Shown piece by piece: positions 1 through 11,486 of a DNA stretch of 64,000 bases. The stretch covers positions 620,001 to 684,000 of the forward strand of contig NZ_CP011312.1 in NCBI RefSeq assembly GCF_000980835.1. The letters are read 5' to 3'. Within the stretch, counting starts at the first letter, position 1, and the number at the start of each line of letters is the position of its first letter. A program made the translations under genes and the position numbers. Source of the stretch: Corynebacterium kutscheri (GTDB lineage: Bacteria; Actinomycetota; Actinomycetes; Mycobacteriales; Mycobacteriaceae). The notes beneath the pieces were generated by a model, which was given only the letters and a program-made list of their open reading frames with translations, did not search any database and was not told the DNA's origin.

Positions 1-1612
<1,612 letters not shown>

Positions 1613-1819
1613 CAAACAATCCTTTTTTTGACACATGAATAAGGCAAAATAGGGAAACATGTTAATGGGTTCAAAGAAACGTGAATAATTGTTGTTCTGC
1701 TGCTTTATGGTGGTGGTTGTTGTTGGGTTTGTGTTCACTGTGCAGTGTCTGACACAGCACACGCACGTTAACAAGCACATGTGTGTTTGTGGGGTGTGTA
1801 CTGTGTTGTTTATAGTCGT

Positions 1820-1936
1820 GTTGGTGGTTATAGCGTTGGGGAAACGCCCGGTCCCTTTTCGAACCCGGAAGCTAAGCCTGATTGCGCTGATGGTACTGCA
1901 CCTGGGAGGGTGTGGGAGAGTAGGTCACCGCCAACC
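1820..1936 (+). rRNA. rrf: 5S ribosomal RNA
   Basis: About 117 nt with typical 5S blocks (CGAACCCGGAAGCTAAG near 1860 and GGGAGAGTAGGTCACCGCC near 1915). It lies about 200 nt after the 23S end, the normal order of an rrn operon. Ends are estimated from helix I pairing. Confidence 0.95.
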
Positions 1937-1952
1937 TAAAACTTGATAAAGC

Positions 1953-2019
1953 AAAAAGAAGGGGAGAGGGAAACATCCGCACAATGTGTGTGGGATGTGT
2001 TTCCCTCTCCTTTCTTTTT
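1953..2019 (+). terminator. Rho-independent terminator of the rrn operon
   Basis: A long, nearly perfect inverted repeat (arms about 1953-1978 and 1993-2019, core GGGAGAGG/CCTCTCC) ends in a T-run immediately after the 5S gene. Confidence 0.9.
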
Positions 2020-2168
2020 GTGTGTGGTGGGTGTGCATGGGCAGGCAAGTATATTTTATGCGCATCATTTATAGTGTAAATAAGTTGGATATTAAATCTA
2101 TCTGCAGCGCGTTTCTTATTCCTCTAAGCTGGAAGCGTTATTTTTCATAGCTTTAAGGATTTGTAATT

Positions 2169-2918
2169 ATGCCAACGCAGCCAGCAAGGGCAATAGCTGC
2201 CCGTGCCGAAGGAATTGTAAAGACATACGGTAGTGGGGAAACACAGGTTGTCGCCCTTGATCATGTCAATATTGAATTTGCTGCCCAGGAATTTACTGCG
2301 ATCATGGGACCGTCGGGATCTGGAAAATCAACTCTGATGCACTGTATGGCAGGTTTGGATCGAATTACTGCTGGAGCAGCATTCATTGGCGATACAAACC
2401 TTGCTCGGTTGTCTGAACGAGAAATGACGAACCTTCGTCGTGATCGTCTTGGTTTCATTTTCCAGTCCTTTAATCTTGTTCCTACACTTACTGCTGCAGA
2501 AAATATCACGTTGCCGCTTGATATTGCGGCTAAGAAAGTAGACCAAGAGTGGTTTAATGAGGTCACTGAGCGCCTAGGACTAAGCAAGCGGCTGAAACAC
2601 CGGCCAGCAGAGCTCTCTGGCGGTCAGCAGCAGCGTGTTGCGTGTGCTCGTGCGTTAGTGGCTCGTCCAGAAATTATCTTCGGCGATGAGCCCACTGGAA
2701 ACCTGGATTCTAATTCATCCAAAGAAGTATTAGGTATTCTGCGTACCGCCGTCGATCATGATAAACAAACAGTTTTAATTGTTACCCATGATCCTGCTGC
2801 GGCAGTTTATGCCGATCGGGTTGTCTTCCTTGCCGATGGTCGTATTGTTCATGAGTTGCGCAATCCTTCGCGCGAAGAAATTTTGAGCACCATGACAACC
2901 GTGGAGGGACTGGTCTAG
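2169..2918 (+). CDS. ABC transporter ATP-binding protein, MacB/LolD type
   Basis: A 249-residue cytoplasmic ATPase that powers the permease encoded directly downstream. Walker A (GPSGSGKST, about residues 47-55), Q-loop, signature LSGGQQQR and Walker B followed by DEPTG are all visible, so it should be active. The length and the SGGQQQRVACARAL context are typical of the LolD/MacB/FtsE-like group that serves FtsX-type permeases. A purine-rich AAGGA element precedes the ATG. Its stop codon directly abuts the GTG of the permease, so the two are translationally coupled. The substrate is unknown; in actinobacteria such pairs are usually annotated as antimicrobial peptide or lipoprotein exporters. 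Confidence 0.93.
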   Translation: MPTQPARAIAARAEGIVKTYGSGETQVVALDHVNIEFAAQEFTAIMGPSGSGKSTLMHCMAGLDRITAGAAFIGDTNLARLSEREMTNLRRDRLGFIFQSFNLVPTLTAAENITLPLDIAAKKVDQEWFNEVTERLGLSKRLKHRPAELSGGQQQRVACARALVARPEIIFGDEPTGNLDSNSSKEVLGILRTAVDHDKQTVLIVTHDPAAAVYADRVVFLADGRIVHELRNPSREEILSTMTTVEGLV

Positions 2919-5501
2919 GTGAGACAAGCACAATCTCCTATGCTGCGGCTAAGTCTGCGTTCTATTATGGCGCATAAAGTGCGTCTACTGTTGACTGTTC
3001 TAGCAGTAGTGCTGGGTACCGCATTTGTTTCTGGTTCCTTCATGTTTACCGCTTCGCTGAATAAAGTTTTTGATTCAGCAGTTTCAACGGCTTTTGATGG
3101 GGTTTCTGCGGTTATTAGCCCACAGGGCGAAAACGGTTTGGAAGCAATCACTCCAGAAAACGTCGAAAAGCTTCGTTCCGATTCTAAAATCTCGACAATT
3201 AATATTAATCAGCAAACTACCATTGTTGCTGCTAATACAGAACGTAAGCCGTTTCAGACTGGTGCGGGTAGTTCTATTGTTTCTATTTTTTATGGTGAGA
3301 AAACGGTTACCGGTGGGTTGGAGATCACCCAAGGCACTGCACCAACAGCTAGTTCTGAGGTTGTGATAGGTCAAGATGGTGCCCAGCGCTATGGCATTAG
3401 CATTGGCGATACCATTGTGGCGGTAACTAGTGATGCTCAGCATGAGCTTATGGTTACTGGTTTCTATGCACCTCAAATAAAAGAACAGAGCGCAGCATCT
3501 GCGGCATCATTGAATTTTCGGATGACTGAGCAGGCATATCTAGAAGAATTCGGTGATCCGAACCGAATTAGTAGCTTGGTTGTACGCGCTGCCGAGGGAG
3601 TTACCGATGACGAACTCGTGAATTATCTGCAGCAAGAATATCCAGACCTACAGATTCAATCGGGACAAAGTTTGGCTGATGAACTTTCCGATCAGGTTTC
3701 TTCGGCACTAAGTTTTGTTAATTACTTCCTGATAGCTTTTGGCCTGATTGCTTTACTGGTCGGCACATTTATTATCGCTAACACTTTCTCTATGATTGTC
3801 GCGCAGCGGATTCGTGAGTTTGCACTTTTACGAGCGGTGGGTGTTTCGAGTCGGCAATTAACTACTTCAGTAGTGTGGGAAGCAATTGTTGTCGGTATTA
3901 TTGGCTCCTTATTGGGCGTTTTGGCTGGGATAGGCCTAGTACAAATCATCCAATCCGTCATGGCCAACTTCGGAATGCCGCTTAACGACGCTGGTTTAGG
4001 GCTTACCCCAGTTAGCGTACTTATCCCACTACTTCTCGGCACTATTGTGACCCTTATAAGCGCCTGGGCACCGGCATACCGGGCTGGTTCTGTGCATCCG
4101 GTCGAAGCAATGCGCTCAACCGAGCAATCTTCAGAATCGTCGTTATTGGTACGCACCATTATTGGCACAGTAGGTATTGTCCTAGGCGCAGGCATCATTG
4201 TGTTAGCAGTTATTGCAGAATGGTCAACGTCGGTGCGAGCAAGTGCGGTAGGTATGGGTGCACTTTTGGTGATCATTGGTATTTTCTTTGCTTCCCCAGC
4301 CTTAAGTATTCCGATTGTTGGCGGAATTGGCCGTGTTATCGGTTTGCCTTTTAAAACCGTTGGCCAACTGGCAGCGACAAATTCACGACGCAATCCGCGT
4401 CGAACCGCAGCTACTGCCTTTGCGTTGACTTTGGGCGTGATGCTAGTAACCGCGATTGGTTTGCTTGCTGCGTCGATGCGTGCAGAAATTAGTGACCTGG
4501 TAGAAACCGAAATATCCGCAGACTATATTGTTACCCCACCTCGTGACGGTCAGTTCCCAGTACCAAAGGAAGCAATAACGGCGATTAGAGATACCGAAGG
4601 CGTAGAACAGGCTGCGGTGATTTCTGCCGTACCGGTTAGTATCGATGGTTATTACCTTATGACTGTGCCGGGTGCAGGTGGATTTAGTTCAATTATTGAT
4701 GGCAACGCTGGAGATGTACTTCATGCATCAGAGATAACTGGTAGCTTGGATCTTTCTCGCCCTAATGTTTTTATTGCCAATAAGCAGGTTGCAGAAAAGC
4801 AAGGTTGGCAGCTTGGACAGAGCTATCCGGTTCTAGGGGCTCAAGGCGAACAATTGGCACTGGTAGAACTTATTGGTACCTATGGTGATAGCCAATTACT
4901 TGGTCAATTCCAGATTAGTGCTGGAACTCTTGTAGATACTACTTATTACGATACGGCTAAAAGTAATCTGATTCTGGTTACCACCGATCACAGTGTGGAT
5001 GCCCAGCAGATGCATGATCGTTTAGAAGCCACGATCAAAGATTATCTCATCCTCCAGTTGAATACGGCCGAAGAATATGCTGGTCAGCAGGTTGAAACAA
5101 TTAATCAAATGATGTACATCTTGTATGCGCTTTTAGCGTTAAGCATCATTATTGCGGTGATCGGCATTATCAATACTTTGGCGTTAAATGTGATTGAACG
5201 TCGACAAGAAATTGGTATGTTGCGTGCAGTCGGTATGCATCGTCGTCAGATTAGAACCATGATCACTATTGAAAGTGTGCAAATCGCTATCTACGGCGCA
5301 TTAGTAGGTATTATCGCTGGTTTAGGTTTAGGAACCGCGTTTCTTAAAGTCCTGTCCAGCCAGGGCATTAGCCAAATAATTATTCCATGGACAAGCTTGA
5401 TCTGGATGCTTATTGCAGCTGCATTAGTAGGCGTGATTGCTGCGCTAGCGCCTGCACAACGTGCTGCCAAAACACCACCGTTAGATGCGATCGCAGATTA
5501 A
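2919..5501 (+). CDS. FtsX-like ABC transporter permease (MacB family)
   Basis: An 860-residue permease starting at GTG right after the ATPase stop codon. Layout: an N-terminal membrane helix (about residues 20-45), a large extracytoplasmic domain (about 50-260), a three-helix FtsX block (about 265-400), a second helix with another extracytoplasmic domain, and a C-terminal FtsX block with the hallmark ERRQEIGMLRAVG. This is the duplicated form common in actinobacteria, which works as one long chain rather than two subunits. Together with the upstream ATPase it forms a complete exporter of unknown substrate. A terminator follows. Confidence 0.92.
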   Translation: MRQAQSPMLRLSLRSIMAHKVRLLLTVLAVVLGTAFVSGSFMFTASLNKVFDSAVSTAFDGVSAVISPQGENGLEAITPENVEKLRSDSKISTININQQTTIVAANTERKPFQTGAGSSIVSIFYGEKTVTGGLEITQGTAPTASSEVVIGQDGAQRYGISIGDTIVAVTSDAQHELMVTGFYAPQIKEQSAASAASLNFRMTEQAYLEEFGDPNRISSLVVRAAEGVTDDELVNYLQQEYPDLQIQSGQSLADELSDQVSSALSFVNYFLIAFGLIALLVGTFIIANTFSMIVAQRIREFALLRAVGVSSRQLTTSVVWEAIVVGIIGSLLGVLAGIGLVQIIQSVMANFGMPLNDAGLGLTPVSVLIPLLLGTIVTLISAWAPAYRAGSVHPVEAMRSTEQSSESSLLVRTIIGTVGIVLGAGIIVLAVIAEWSTSVRASAVGMGALLVIIGIFFASPALSIPIVGGIGRVIGLPFKTVGQLAATNSRRNPRRTAATAFALTLGVMLVTAIGLLAASMRAEISDLVETEISADYIVTPPRDGQFPVPKEAITAIRDTEGVEQAAVISAVPVSIDGYYLMTVPGAGGFSSIIDGNAGDVLHASEITGSLDLSRPNVFIANKQVAEKQGWQLGQSYPVLGAQGEQLALVELIGTYGDSQLLGQFQISAGTLVDTTYYDTAKSNLILVTTDHSVDAQQMHDRLEATIKDYLILQLNTAEEYAGQQVETINQMMYILYALLALSIIIAVIGIINTLALNVIERRQEIGMLRAVGMHRRQIRTMITIESVQIAIYGALVGIIAGLGLGTAFLKVLSSQGISQIIIPWTSLIWMLIAAALVGVIAALAPAQRAAKTPPLDAIAD

Positions 5502-5521
5502 GAGCTAAAACAATCTAGTAG

Positions 5522-5557
5522 AAAAAGGGGACAGGGTTATCCGGTCTCCTTTTTCTT
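5522..5557 (+). terminator. Terminator after the ABC exporter operon
   Basis: Arms AAAAAGGGGAC (5522-5532) and GTCTCCTTTTT (5544-5554) pair with one G-U wobble and carry A and T tracts, so it may work in both directions. It touches the stop codon of the convergent crcB gene. Confidence 0.8.
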
Positions 5558-5885
5558 ATGAAATAACTACGTGGGCAGTGTGTAAAGCTAGTAACCCCGC
5601 AGTAAGCGTTAGTAGCAAGTAACCAGAAAAAAGAGCGTAACGACGAGCGTCGATAAGCATGCCAAGCTCTTTAGCTAAAGTAGACCAGGTAGATAAAGCA
5701 CCGGCAACACCAATAGACATAGCTGGTGTTAACCCGAGACCAATAAGAAAACAGGCCAGAGTATTAGCAATAAAAGTGCCCCAATATCCACCAAGGATAT
5801 GGCTAAGGGCATGTCTGAGTAAGCCACCAGCCATGCCGCCAAGAAAAACTAATATTATCGTGAGCATCGTTGGCCTATCCACCAA
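5556..5885 (-). CDS. crcB: Fluoride exporter CrcB/Fluc, subunit 1
   Basis: A 109-residue protein with four predicted membrane helices and the Fluc pattern: GGMAGGLLRHAL near the N terminus, and a helix with GTFIANTLACFLIGL (Asn in TM2). Fluc proteins are small dual-topology fluoride channels. Two adjacent, different copies, as here, typically form a heterodimer. The ATG at 5885 overlaps the end of the upstream crcB by 31 bases; an internal ATG at 5867 is an alternative start. Confidence 0.88.
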   Translation of the reverse strand: MVDRPTMLTIILVFLGGMAGGLLRHALSHILGGYWGTFIANTLACFLIGLGLTPAMSIGVAGALSTWSTLAKELGMLIDARRYALFSGYLLLTLTAGLLALHTAHVVIS

Positions 5886-6151
5886 GCGCTGACACAGCTG
5901 ATAATGGTGATTATGCAGTAAGAAAAATCGGTGCTGGCATAAACTAAAAAAGTAGAGTAACTAGTAAAACCGCCTAAAAATCCGGTGGTTAAAGCAGGGT
6001 GAACAGATTTTTTCTGTGCTATTCCCATCAGGAATGAGCCACTGATATTGATAATAAATAGAACCCATATACCGGTGACTGTCAGTTCTATCGCGTAGCG
6101 TATTAGGGCACCACAACCTGCGCCTAGGCCGATAAGAAAAAGTGGAACCAC
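5855..6151 (-). CDS. crcB: Fluoride exporter CrcB/Fluc, subunit 2
   Basis: The second Fluc subunit, with [15 protein letters not shown] near its N terminus, [10 protein letters not shown] (TM2 Asn) and [12 protein letters not shown] (the Phe-box/Ser-Thr helix). I placed the start at a GTG (6151), giving 98 residues, because the family begins just before the first helix. A longer reading frame runs back to 6265 but would overlap the pgm start and its Shine-Dalgarno sequence. No strong ribosome site is seen at either position. It overlaps the next crcB, indicating one transcript. Confidence 0.82.
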   Translation of the reverse strand: MVPLFLIGLGAGCGALIRYAIELTVTGIWVLFIINISGSFLMGIAQKKSVHPALTTGFLGGFTSYSTFLVYASTDFSYCIITIISCVSAWWIGQRCSR

Positions 6152-6263
6152 GAATAGTAAGCCTAGTGTATGTGGTGATTCAGCTGACAAGTACTGCAAA
6201 GCTAGGAGGAAAAGAGCACAATGGGACAAAGATGTGCAGCTAAAACTTTCTAAGGAGCCATCC

Positions 6264-7922
6264 ATGAGCCATCCCCGAGCAGGGCAACTTGCACAACCTA
6301 GCGATCTTATTGATATTGCTGAGCTAGTTACTGCCTACTACACGCGTCAACCTGATGTAAGCGATCCCGATCAACAAGTTGCTTTTGGTACCTCTGGGCA
6401 TCGGGGCAGCTCTTTGGATACCGCCTTCAATGAGAACCATATTTTGGCAACTACCCAGGCCATTGTTGATTATCGACGGGCTAATAATATTGGTGGTCCA
6501 ATTTATATTGGCCGTGATCCGCATGCTTTGAGCGAGCCAGCAATGATCTCGGCACTGGAAGTTCTTTTTGCCAACGATATAACCGTTCTGGTTGATGACC
6601 GTGGTAGATATACTCCTACACCAGCTATTTCCCATGCGATTTTATCTCATAATGCACAACTTCCTGGTGGAGTTACTGGAACTGATCCTAAGCGTGCCGA
6701 CGGTATTGTTATTACCCCATCGCATAACCCACCTCGCGATGGTGGTTTTAAATACAATCCACCTAATGGTGGGCCAGCAGATACGGATGCTACGGATTGG
6801 ATTGCTCAGCGAGCTAACGATCTCTTACGTGGGGGTCTAGCTGAAGTGAAACGCACTAGTGTTGCTAGTGTTATTGACCCTAGGGCACACAAGTATAATT
6901 TCCTCGACACCTATGTTGCTGATTTGCCTAATGTCGTCAACATTGAGGCTATTCGTAACTCCGGGTTATCTATTGGCGCTGATCCTATGGGTGGGGCCTC
7001 AGTAGACTATTGGGCAGCCATTGCCGAGGCACATAAGCTTAATTTGGAAGTAGTTAACCCATTAGTGGACGCTACTTGGCGGTTTATGACTCTTGATACC
7101 GATGGCAAAATTCGCATGGATTGCTCTTCAGCAAATTCAATGGCCTCATTGGTGCATAACCGCAGTAAATATGACATCGCTACTGGCAATGATGCAGATG
7201 CAGATCGCCACGGCATTGTTACCCCAGATGCTGGGCTTATGAATCCTAATCATTATTTAGCAGTAGCTATTGAATACCTCTTTGCTCATCGACCAGGTTG
7301 GGCAGCAGATACTGTTGTGGGAAAAACCTTGGTGAGCTCCTCAATGATTGACCGCGTAGTAGCTAACCTTGGCCGACGACTTATTGAAGTACCAGTTGGC
7401 TTTAAATGGTTCGTACCAGGGCTTATCGACGGCTCAGTTGGTTTTGGTGGTGAAGAATCAGCCGGTGCCTCCTTCTTGCGTCACGACGGTAGCGTATGGT
7501 CTACCGATAAAGACGGTATTATTCTTGATCTTTTAGCTGCTGAGATTACAGCTGTTACCGGAAAGACTCCGTCGCAACGCTATGCTGAGCTAGCCGCTGA
7601 ATATGGGGCACCAGCATATGCACGCACCGATGCGGAGGCCAACCGAGAACAAAAGGCACTTCTTAAAGCACTTTCGCCAGAACAAGTTACAGCTACCGAG
7701 CTAGCTGGCGAGACAATTACCGCTAAGCTCACCGAAGCACCAGGCAATGGTGCCAAGATTGGCGGGCTTAAAGTGACTACTGAATCAGCATGGTTTGCTG
7801 CACGCCCATCCGGTACCGAAGATAAGTATAAGATTTATGCAGAATCTTTCCGTGGTAAAGATCACCTTGAACAAGTACAGCAGGCCGCGCAAGCGCTGGT
7901 GAGCGATGTTTTAGACTCCTAG
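6264..7922 (+). CDS. pgm: Phosphoglucomutase (alpha-D-glucose phosphate-specific)
   Basis: A 552-residue enzyme interconverting glucose 1-phosphate and glucose 6-phosphate. It has the catalytic phosphoserine loop (TPSHNPP around 6717-6735), an early substrate loop GTSGHRG, the metal-binding DADADRHG and the C-terminal phosphate-binding RPSGTE. The ATG at 6264 is chosen because AAGGAG lies just upstream and the product then begins with the family's [11 protein letters not shown]; an earlier in-frame ATG at 6234 has no such support. It runs divergently from the crcB pair. Confidence 0.96.
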   Translation: MSHPRAGQLAQPSDLIDIAELVTAYYTRQPDVSDPDQQVAFGTSGHRGSSLDTAFNENHILATTQAIVDYRRANNIGGPIYIGRDPHALSEPAMISALEVLFANDITVLVDDRGRYTPTPAISHAILSHNAQLPGGVTGTDPKRADGIVITPSHNPPRDGGFKYNPPNGGPADTDATDWIAQRANDLLRGGLAEVKRTSVASVIDPRAHKYNFLDTYVADLPNVVNIEAIRNSGLSIGADPMGGASVDYWAAIAEAHKLNLEVVNPLVDATWRFMTLDTDGKIRMDCSSANSMASLVHNRSKYDIATGNDADADRHGIVTPDAGLMNPNHYLAVAIEYLFAHRPGWAADTVVGKTLVSSSMIDRVVANLGRRLIEVPVGFKWFVPGLIDGSVGFGGEESAGASFLRHDGSVWSTDKDGIILDLLAAEITAVTGKTPSQRYAELAAEYGAPAYARTDAEANREQKALLKALSPEQVTATELAGETITAKLTEAPGNGAKIGGLKVTTESAWFAARPSGTEDKYKIYAESFRGKDHLEQVQQAAQALVSDVLDS

Positions 7923-7988
7923 CTGCGAATTTATTAAGAAAGTGATAGTCAATTAAATTTTATAGATTTATCACTTGGCGATAGGGTA

Positions 7989-8023
7989 AGAGCGCATCAG
8001 AAATATATTTTCTGATGCGCTCT
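7989..8023. terminator. Perfect 15-bp inverted repeat between pgm and the MauE-like gene
   Basis: Arms AGAGCGCATCAGAAA (7989-8003) and TTTCTGATGCGCTCT (8009-8023) are perfectly complementary around a TATAT loop. There is no T-run, and the next gene starts within about 25 bases, so it could be a pgm terminator, an operator or an mRNA structure near the next ribosome site. Confidence 0.6.
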
Positions 8024-8045
8024 GTACTGAATGAAGGTTGTCAAC

Positions 8046-8543
8046 GTGACTAGAATAAATGAATTGCCACAGCGTAGCGGGCTAAGACTAGATAAAACGC
8101 TAATTTTAGATGGTATCAGTTTTATTGCTCGATTCTATATGGCCTATATCTGGTTGAAAGCCGGCTTTTCCAAGCTTGGGGAGCGTCTTGCAAACCAACA
8201 GTCGGTAGAAGGCTATGATATTTTCAGCGAAAAATGGGCAGGTTATATTGCTGAGCTCATTGCACCATTAGAAATTGCTGGTGGCATTTTATTATTGGTA
8301 GGTATTTTCCTTCGGTTCTCTGGAATTTTATCTACTATCGTGCTTGCCTTATTCATTGTCGGTATCACCCAGGCTTGGGCGCGTGGCCTAAATATTGATT
8401 GTGGCTGTTTTGGTGTGGAAAATATTGATCAAGCTGAGGTGGGAATGAATTATGCTAAAACCATTGCTCGGGATGTACTCTATATTTTCTTAAGCATGTG
8501 GACTGCGTATCGCCCCTTTAAAAAATGGGCAATTCACGCTTAA
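8046..8543 (+). CDS. MauE/DoxX-family membrane protein
   Basis: A small integral membrane protein with four predicted helices. The sequence DCGCFG near residue 120 is the cysteine motif of MauE-type proteins, which pass reducing equivalents to extracytoplasmic thiol-disulfide proteins. The next gene encodes a membrane-anchored DsbA-like protein, so the two likely form a redox pair. I prefer the GTG at 8046 (165 residues) because GAAGG lies at good spacing; an ATG at 8031 would add five residues but sits right behind a strong hairpin. The electron-partner role is inferred from family and neighbourhood. Confidence 0.8.
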   Translation: MTRINELPQRSGLRLDKTLILDGISFIARFYMAYIWLKAGFSKLGERLANQQSVEGYDIFSEKWAGYIAELIAPLEIAGGILLLVGIFLRFSGILSTIVLALFIVGITQAWARGLNIDCGCFGVENIDQAEVGMNYAKTIARDVLYIFLSMWTAYRPFKKWAIHA

Positions 8544-8601
8544 CCGCTAAAATATTCGTCGCTATTGATTTCCACCATATTAATTGAGGTAATTTACTTT
8601 T

Positions 8602-9327
8602 ATGAGTAACAAAAAGGTTGTCAATCCCAACCAGAAATCTAATGGTTTCTTATGGGCTATGGTCGCTTTGACTGTTGTTATCGCTGCTGTGGTGGCGTTT
8701 ATCGTCGTCAATGGCCGGCAGGCACAGGAAAATAAGTATGCTGATCGGGAAAAAGAAACTGTTTCTTTTAATATCAGCACCCAAGATAATGCAGTTGTCC
8801 TTGCTGCTAGCTCTACTACTTCTGATACTCCTGTGGTAGAAATCTTCGAAGATTACTCTTGTTCGCACTGTGCCGATCTAGAAGAAGCCACTAGCGCAGA
8901 AATGAAGCAAGCACTAGAAGACGGCAAAATCATTGCAAAGATTTATGGACTTAACTTCCTTGATCGCGGCAATGAAGAAGGTAACTCTACCAAGGCCGGT
9001 GGCGCTGCCATGGCTGTTGCAGAATCGGGCGATGCGAGTGCATATTGGAACACCCGTAAGTTGTTCATGGGTGAGCAAAATGAGATCTACGGTCAGTGGG
9101 ATAACGAGAAATTTGCCTCTGCTGCTATCCAGATGGGTGCCTCAGAAGATATTCGTGACTCCATCGCTAGCGGCGATAAGATGCGGGAGTTTCCTTCTGT
9201 TGCTTCGGCAAACTCCGACTACCTCACTGAGATCGGTGAACGAGTTTCTTCACCACGCGTATTTATTGATGGCACCGAGGTAACCTCTAACCTTGCTGGT
9301 TGGGTTTCCCAGGCAACCGGTGCGTAA
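8602..9327 (+). CDS. Membrane-anchored DsbA-family thiol-disulfide oxidoreductase
   Basis: A 241-residue protein with one N-terminal membrane helix (about residues 14-35) and an extracytoplasmic thioredoxin-fold domain. The active site is CSHC within EDYSCSHCADLEE, and a later SPRVFIDG supplies the cis-Pro-like loop. In actinobacteria such proteins form or isomerise disulfides in secreted and surface proteins; several surface proteins in this window have paired cysteines. It sits 58 bases after the MauE-like gene and before a terminator. Confidence 0.9.
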   Translation: MSNKKVVNPNQKSNGFLWAMVALTVVIAAVVAFIVVNGRQAQENKYADREKETVSFNISTQDNAVVLAASSTTSDTPVVEIFEDYSCSHCADLEEATSAEMKQALEDGKIIAKIYGLNFLDRGNEEGNSTKAGGAAMAVAESGDASAYWNTRKLFMGEQNEIYGQWDNEKFASAAIQMGASEDIRDSIASGDKMREFPSVASANSDYLTEIGERVSSPRVFIDGTEVTSNLAGWVSQATGA

Positions 9328-9380
9328 TATCCGTAGTCAATAATTCTTTACTTGCGTAGATATTTAATAGACACGTAACA

Positions 9381-9415
9381 GACCGCCACCAGATTTTTGG
9401 TGGTGGTCTTTTGTT
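9381..9415 (+). terminator. Terminator after the DsbA-like gene
   Basis: Arms GACCGCCACC (9381-9390) and GGTGGTGGTC (9399-9408) pair with one G-U wobble, followed by TTTTGTT. Confidence 0.85.
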
Positions 9416-10037
9416 ATTTCAAAACTTGTTTGATGATTTTTAGCTATTGATGAGCAGGTTGTAAGCAGTTGATAACGAACATGGTAAAAACTTTTAAGAA
9501 AAATAAAGGAGTTAGTGTTTTAGTAGGAAGTAACCAGAAGTGAATCAGTAAATCCTCTGGTAAGGATGTGGTGGGACACTATGGTTATTACAAATTCGTG
9601 CTTATGGGAAACGAAGGTGTGGTGTGGATAAAAATTCGAAACGAAAACATGGTTATTGTGCGCTGGATGCTTTGGCGGCACTGCAATAATGCTTCCATTT
9701 AATCCAGAAATCCCCTGGTTTGCGTGGATAGGAGTATTTAGCGTTCTCTTTTTAAGTCGTGAATTTTTTCTGCACTTGTTAATACTGGGAGAGTAAAAAG
9801 CGGACTCTTCTTTATTTTTCTGGTGTATCTGCGATCATTCTTATTAGCGTCTGTTTTTATCTATTGGGTTAGATAGGCTGGTGCTAAATAGTTGGGCACG
9901 TAGCTAACACAGAGTCACCATAAGAAAATTGATCCGTTAATCGTTTGTGACCACGTGCTTTGCAACAAAGGATAGAGAAGAGTTATATTTGTTCACGTGC
10001 GATACGCAGATAAATTAATTTAGTATCGTAATTATTC
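9416..10037. other. AT-rich intergenic region with little coding content
   Basis: More than 600 bases between the DsbA gene and tRNA-Ala with no convincing intact gene. A GGAG motif near 9511 is followed by stop codons in all useful frames. The only coding-like stretch is the hydrophobic segment at 9689-9876, listed separately. Confidence 0.5.
9689..9876 (+). pseudogene. Possible frameshifted small membrane protein
   Basis: An ATG at 9689 opens 35 codons with one hydrophobic helix (FAWIGVFSVLFL). Just before its stop at 9796, a second frame continues with another hydrophobic segment (SGLFFIFLVYLRSFLLASVF) to a stop at 9876. Read through a one- or two-base indel, this would be a two-helix protein of about 60 residues. 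No clear ribosome site and no recognised family; chance AT-rich sequence also gives hydrophobic codons. Confidence 0.25.
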
Positions 10038-10110
10038 GGGGCTATGGCGCAGCTGGTAGCGCACCACACTGGCAGTGTGGGGGTCACGGGTTCGAGTCCC
10101 GTTAGCTCCA
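10038..10110 (+). tRNA. tRNA-Ala (GGC)
   Basis: A 73-nt cloverleaf. Acceptor GGGGCTA pairs with TAGCTCC, the anticodon stem CCACA/TGTGG encloses loop CTGGCAG with anticodon GGC, and the T-arm contains GGGTTCGAGTCCC. CCA is not encoded. Confidence 0.95.
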
Positions 10111-10448
10111 CAGGTTAACCCTCTATCAAACATAAAGGTAGGGGGTATTTTCATATTTATAGTATGTGGATATTTCACAATCGTCGATAAGATTTAGGTT
10201 ATTTTATTTAGATATTTATCGAATAAGTTTGCCACCAAATGCTTGGCCTGGGGCAGATGGATAGAAACAGAATTTTTTCTGACGAAGCTTCTCTACCTGA
10301 ACTCATCTGATTATAAAATTAGCCATGTGAAGCGGTATTTCTTATTGGAAGTGCTCCTATTTAAAAAATAACCTTTATACGTCCTAATAAACGGGTAAAG
10401 ACGTTTTATTTAGGTAATGATGAACTAAATAATCGAGACGTTACAATA
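10111..10448. other. AT-rich spacer after tRNA-Ala
   Basis: I see no gene, tRNA or strong terminator here. It presumably carries the promoter of the DUF218 gene that starts at 10449. Confidence 0.4.
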
Positions 10449-11486
10449 GTGCCCGTGAACGGGAATACTTTTGATTTTTTATATCTTATTCTGGGGCTTA
10501 TTTTATTCTCTTGGTCGATCTATAGAATCGTGAGGGATTATCGTCGACAGCATTCAGGGATAATTCTCTTAGGTGGGTTATTTTTTCTGTGGCTAGCTGT
10601 AGGTAATTTTTTCTATCAGATAAATACGACAATAGGAGTTATCGTAGGCTTCGGGCTCGTGATGGCTGTCCTCGTGTTTGTGCTAGGTGCAACCTTAGCT
10701 TTGTTTGTTAATGGCTACTTTTTAATAAAACGGGAAGGCATTTCTTTAGCGCACTGTCTTCCGTTTTTCTTAGGGATAGCCGCCTTATTTATGTATTTCC
10801 TAGCCTTTATTGGTGTGTATTACGGCAATGAATATGCCGCTATCAGATATCTGATCCCGGTTACCTTTTGGTACATTTCTTTGGTTGCTTATGTTGGCTT
10901 TAACCTCGCTGCTTATTTGCTTCAAGCTCTAATTCATAGTCGATGGCCAAAGACAAATGGTTATCAGGGCGTTGTTGTTTTAGGAAGTGGGATCCGTGAG
11001 GAAAGGGTTACCCCGCTTTTGGCTTCGCGCCTTGATCGTGGATTAGCTATTGCACGTAAAAATCAGGCGCAATATTTTGTTTGCTCCGGTGGCCAAGGAG
11101 TCGATGAGCCAATTCCAGAAGCAGAAGCAATGCGGCGTTATGTTCACGAAAAAGCCCCTGGGGAGTTTCGTATAGTGGTTGAGGATAAGTCCACAACCAC
11201 GAGGGAAAACTTACTTTTTAGTGACTCAAAGCTTGCTGACGTGTTGCCGTCTGACACAAAAGTTGCTGTTGCTACTAGTAATTATCATGCACTGCGTGCA
11301 GCGGCTATTGTTCGCCAGCTTGGTTTATCGTGGGATGTGTATGGTGCGCCTACTGCTTTGTATTATGTACCATCGGCGTTTCTTCGTGAGTTTGTTGCAG
11401 CCATGGAATTAAATTGGCGTATTCACGCTATTATTGTGGCGGTGTTTACTATTGTGGTGGGCTATCTAACTTATTATGCTTTTTAA
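10449..11486 (+). CDS. YdcF/SanA-family (DUF218) membrane protein
   Basis: A 345-residue protein with an N-terminal half of about five or six membrane helices and a C-terminal DUF218 domain (about residues 175-320), followed by a last helix. DUF218 landmarks are VVVLGSGIREERVTPLLASR, SGGQGVDEP, EDKSTTTREN and ATSNYHALRAA. The family (SanA, YdcF, ElyC) is linked to cell-envelope integrity, but its chemistry is not settled. It starts at GTG. The gene stands alone between tRNA-Ala and a small hypothetical gene. Confidence 0.85.
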   Translation: MPVNGNTFDFLYLILGLILFSWSIYRIVRDYRRQHSGIILLGGLFFLWLAVGNFFYQINTTIGVIVGFGLVMAVLVFVLGATLALFVNGYFLIKREGISLAHCLPFFLGIAALFMYFLAFIGVYYGNEYAAIRYLIPVTFWYISLVAYVGFNLAAYLLQALIHSRWPKTNGYQGVVVLGSGIREERVTPLLASRLDRGLAIARKNQAQYFVCSGGQGVDEPIPEAEAMRRYVHEKAPGEFRIVVEDKSTTTRENLLFSDSKLADVLPSDTKVAVATSNYHALRAAAIVRQLGLSWDVYGAPTALYYVPSAFLREFVAAMELNWRIHAIIVAVFTIVVGYLTYYAF

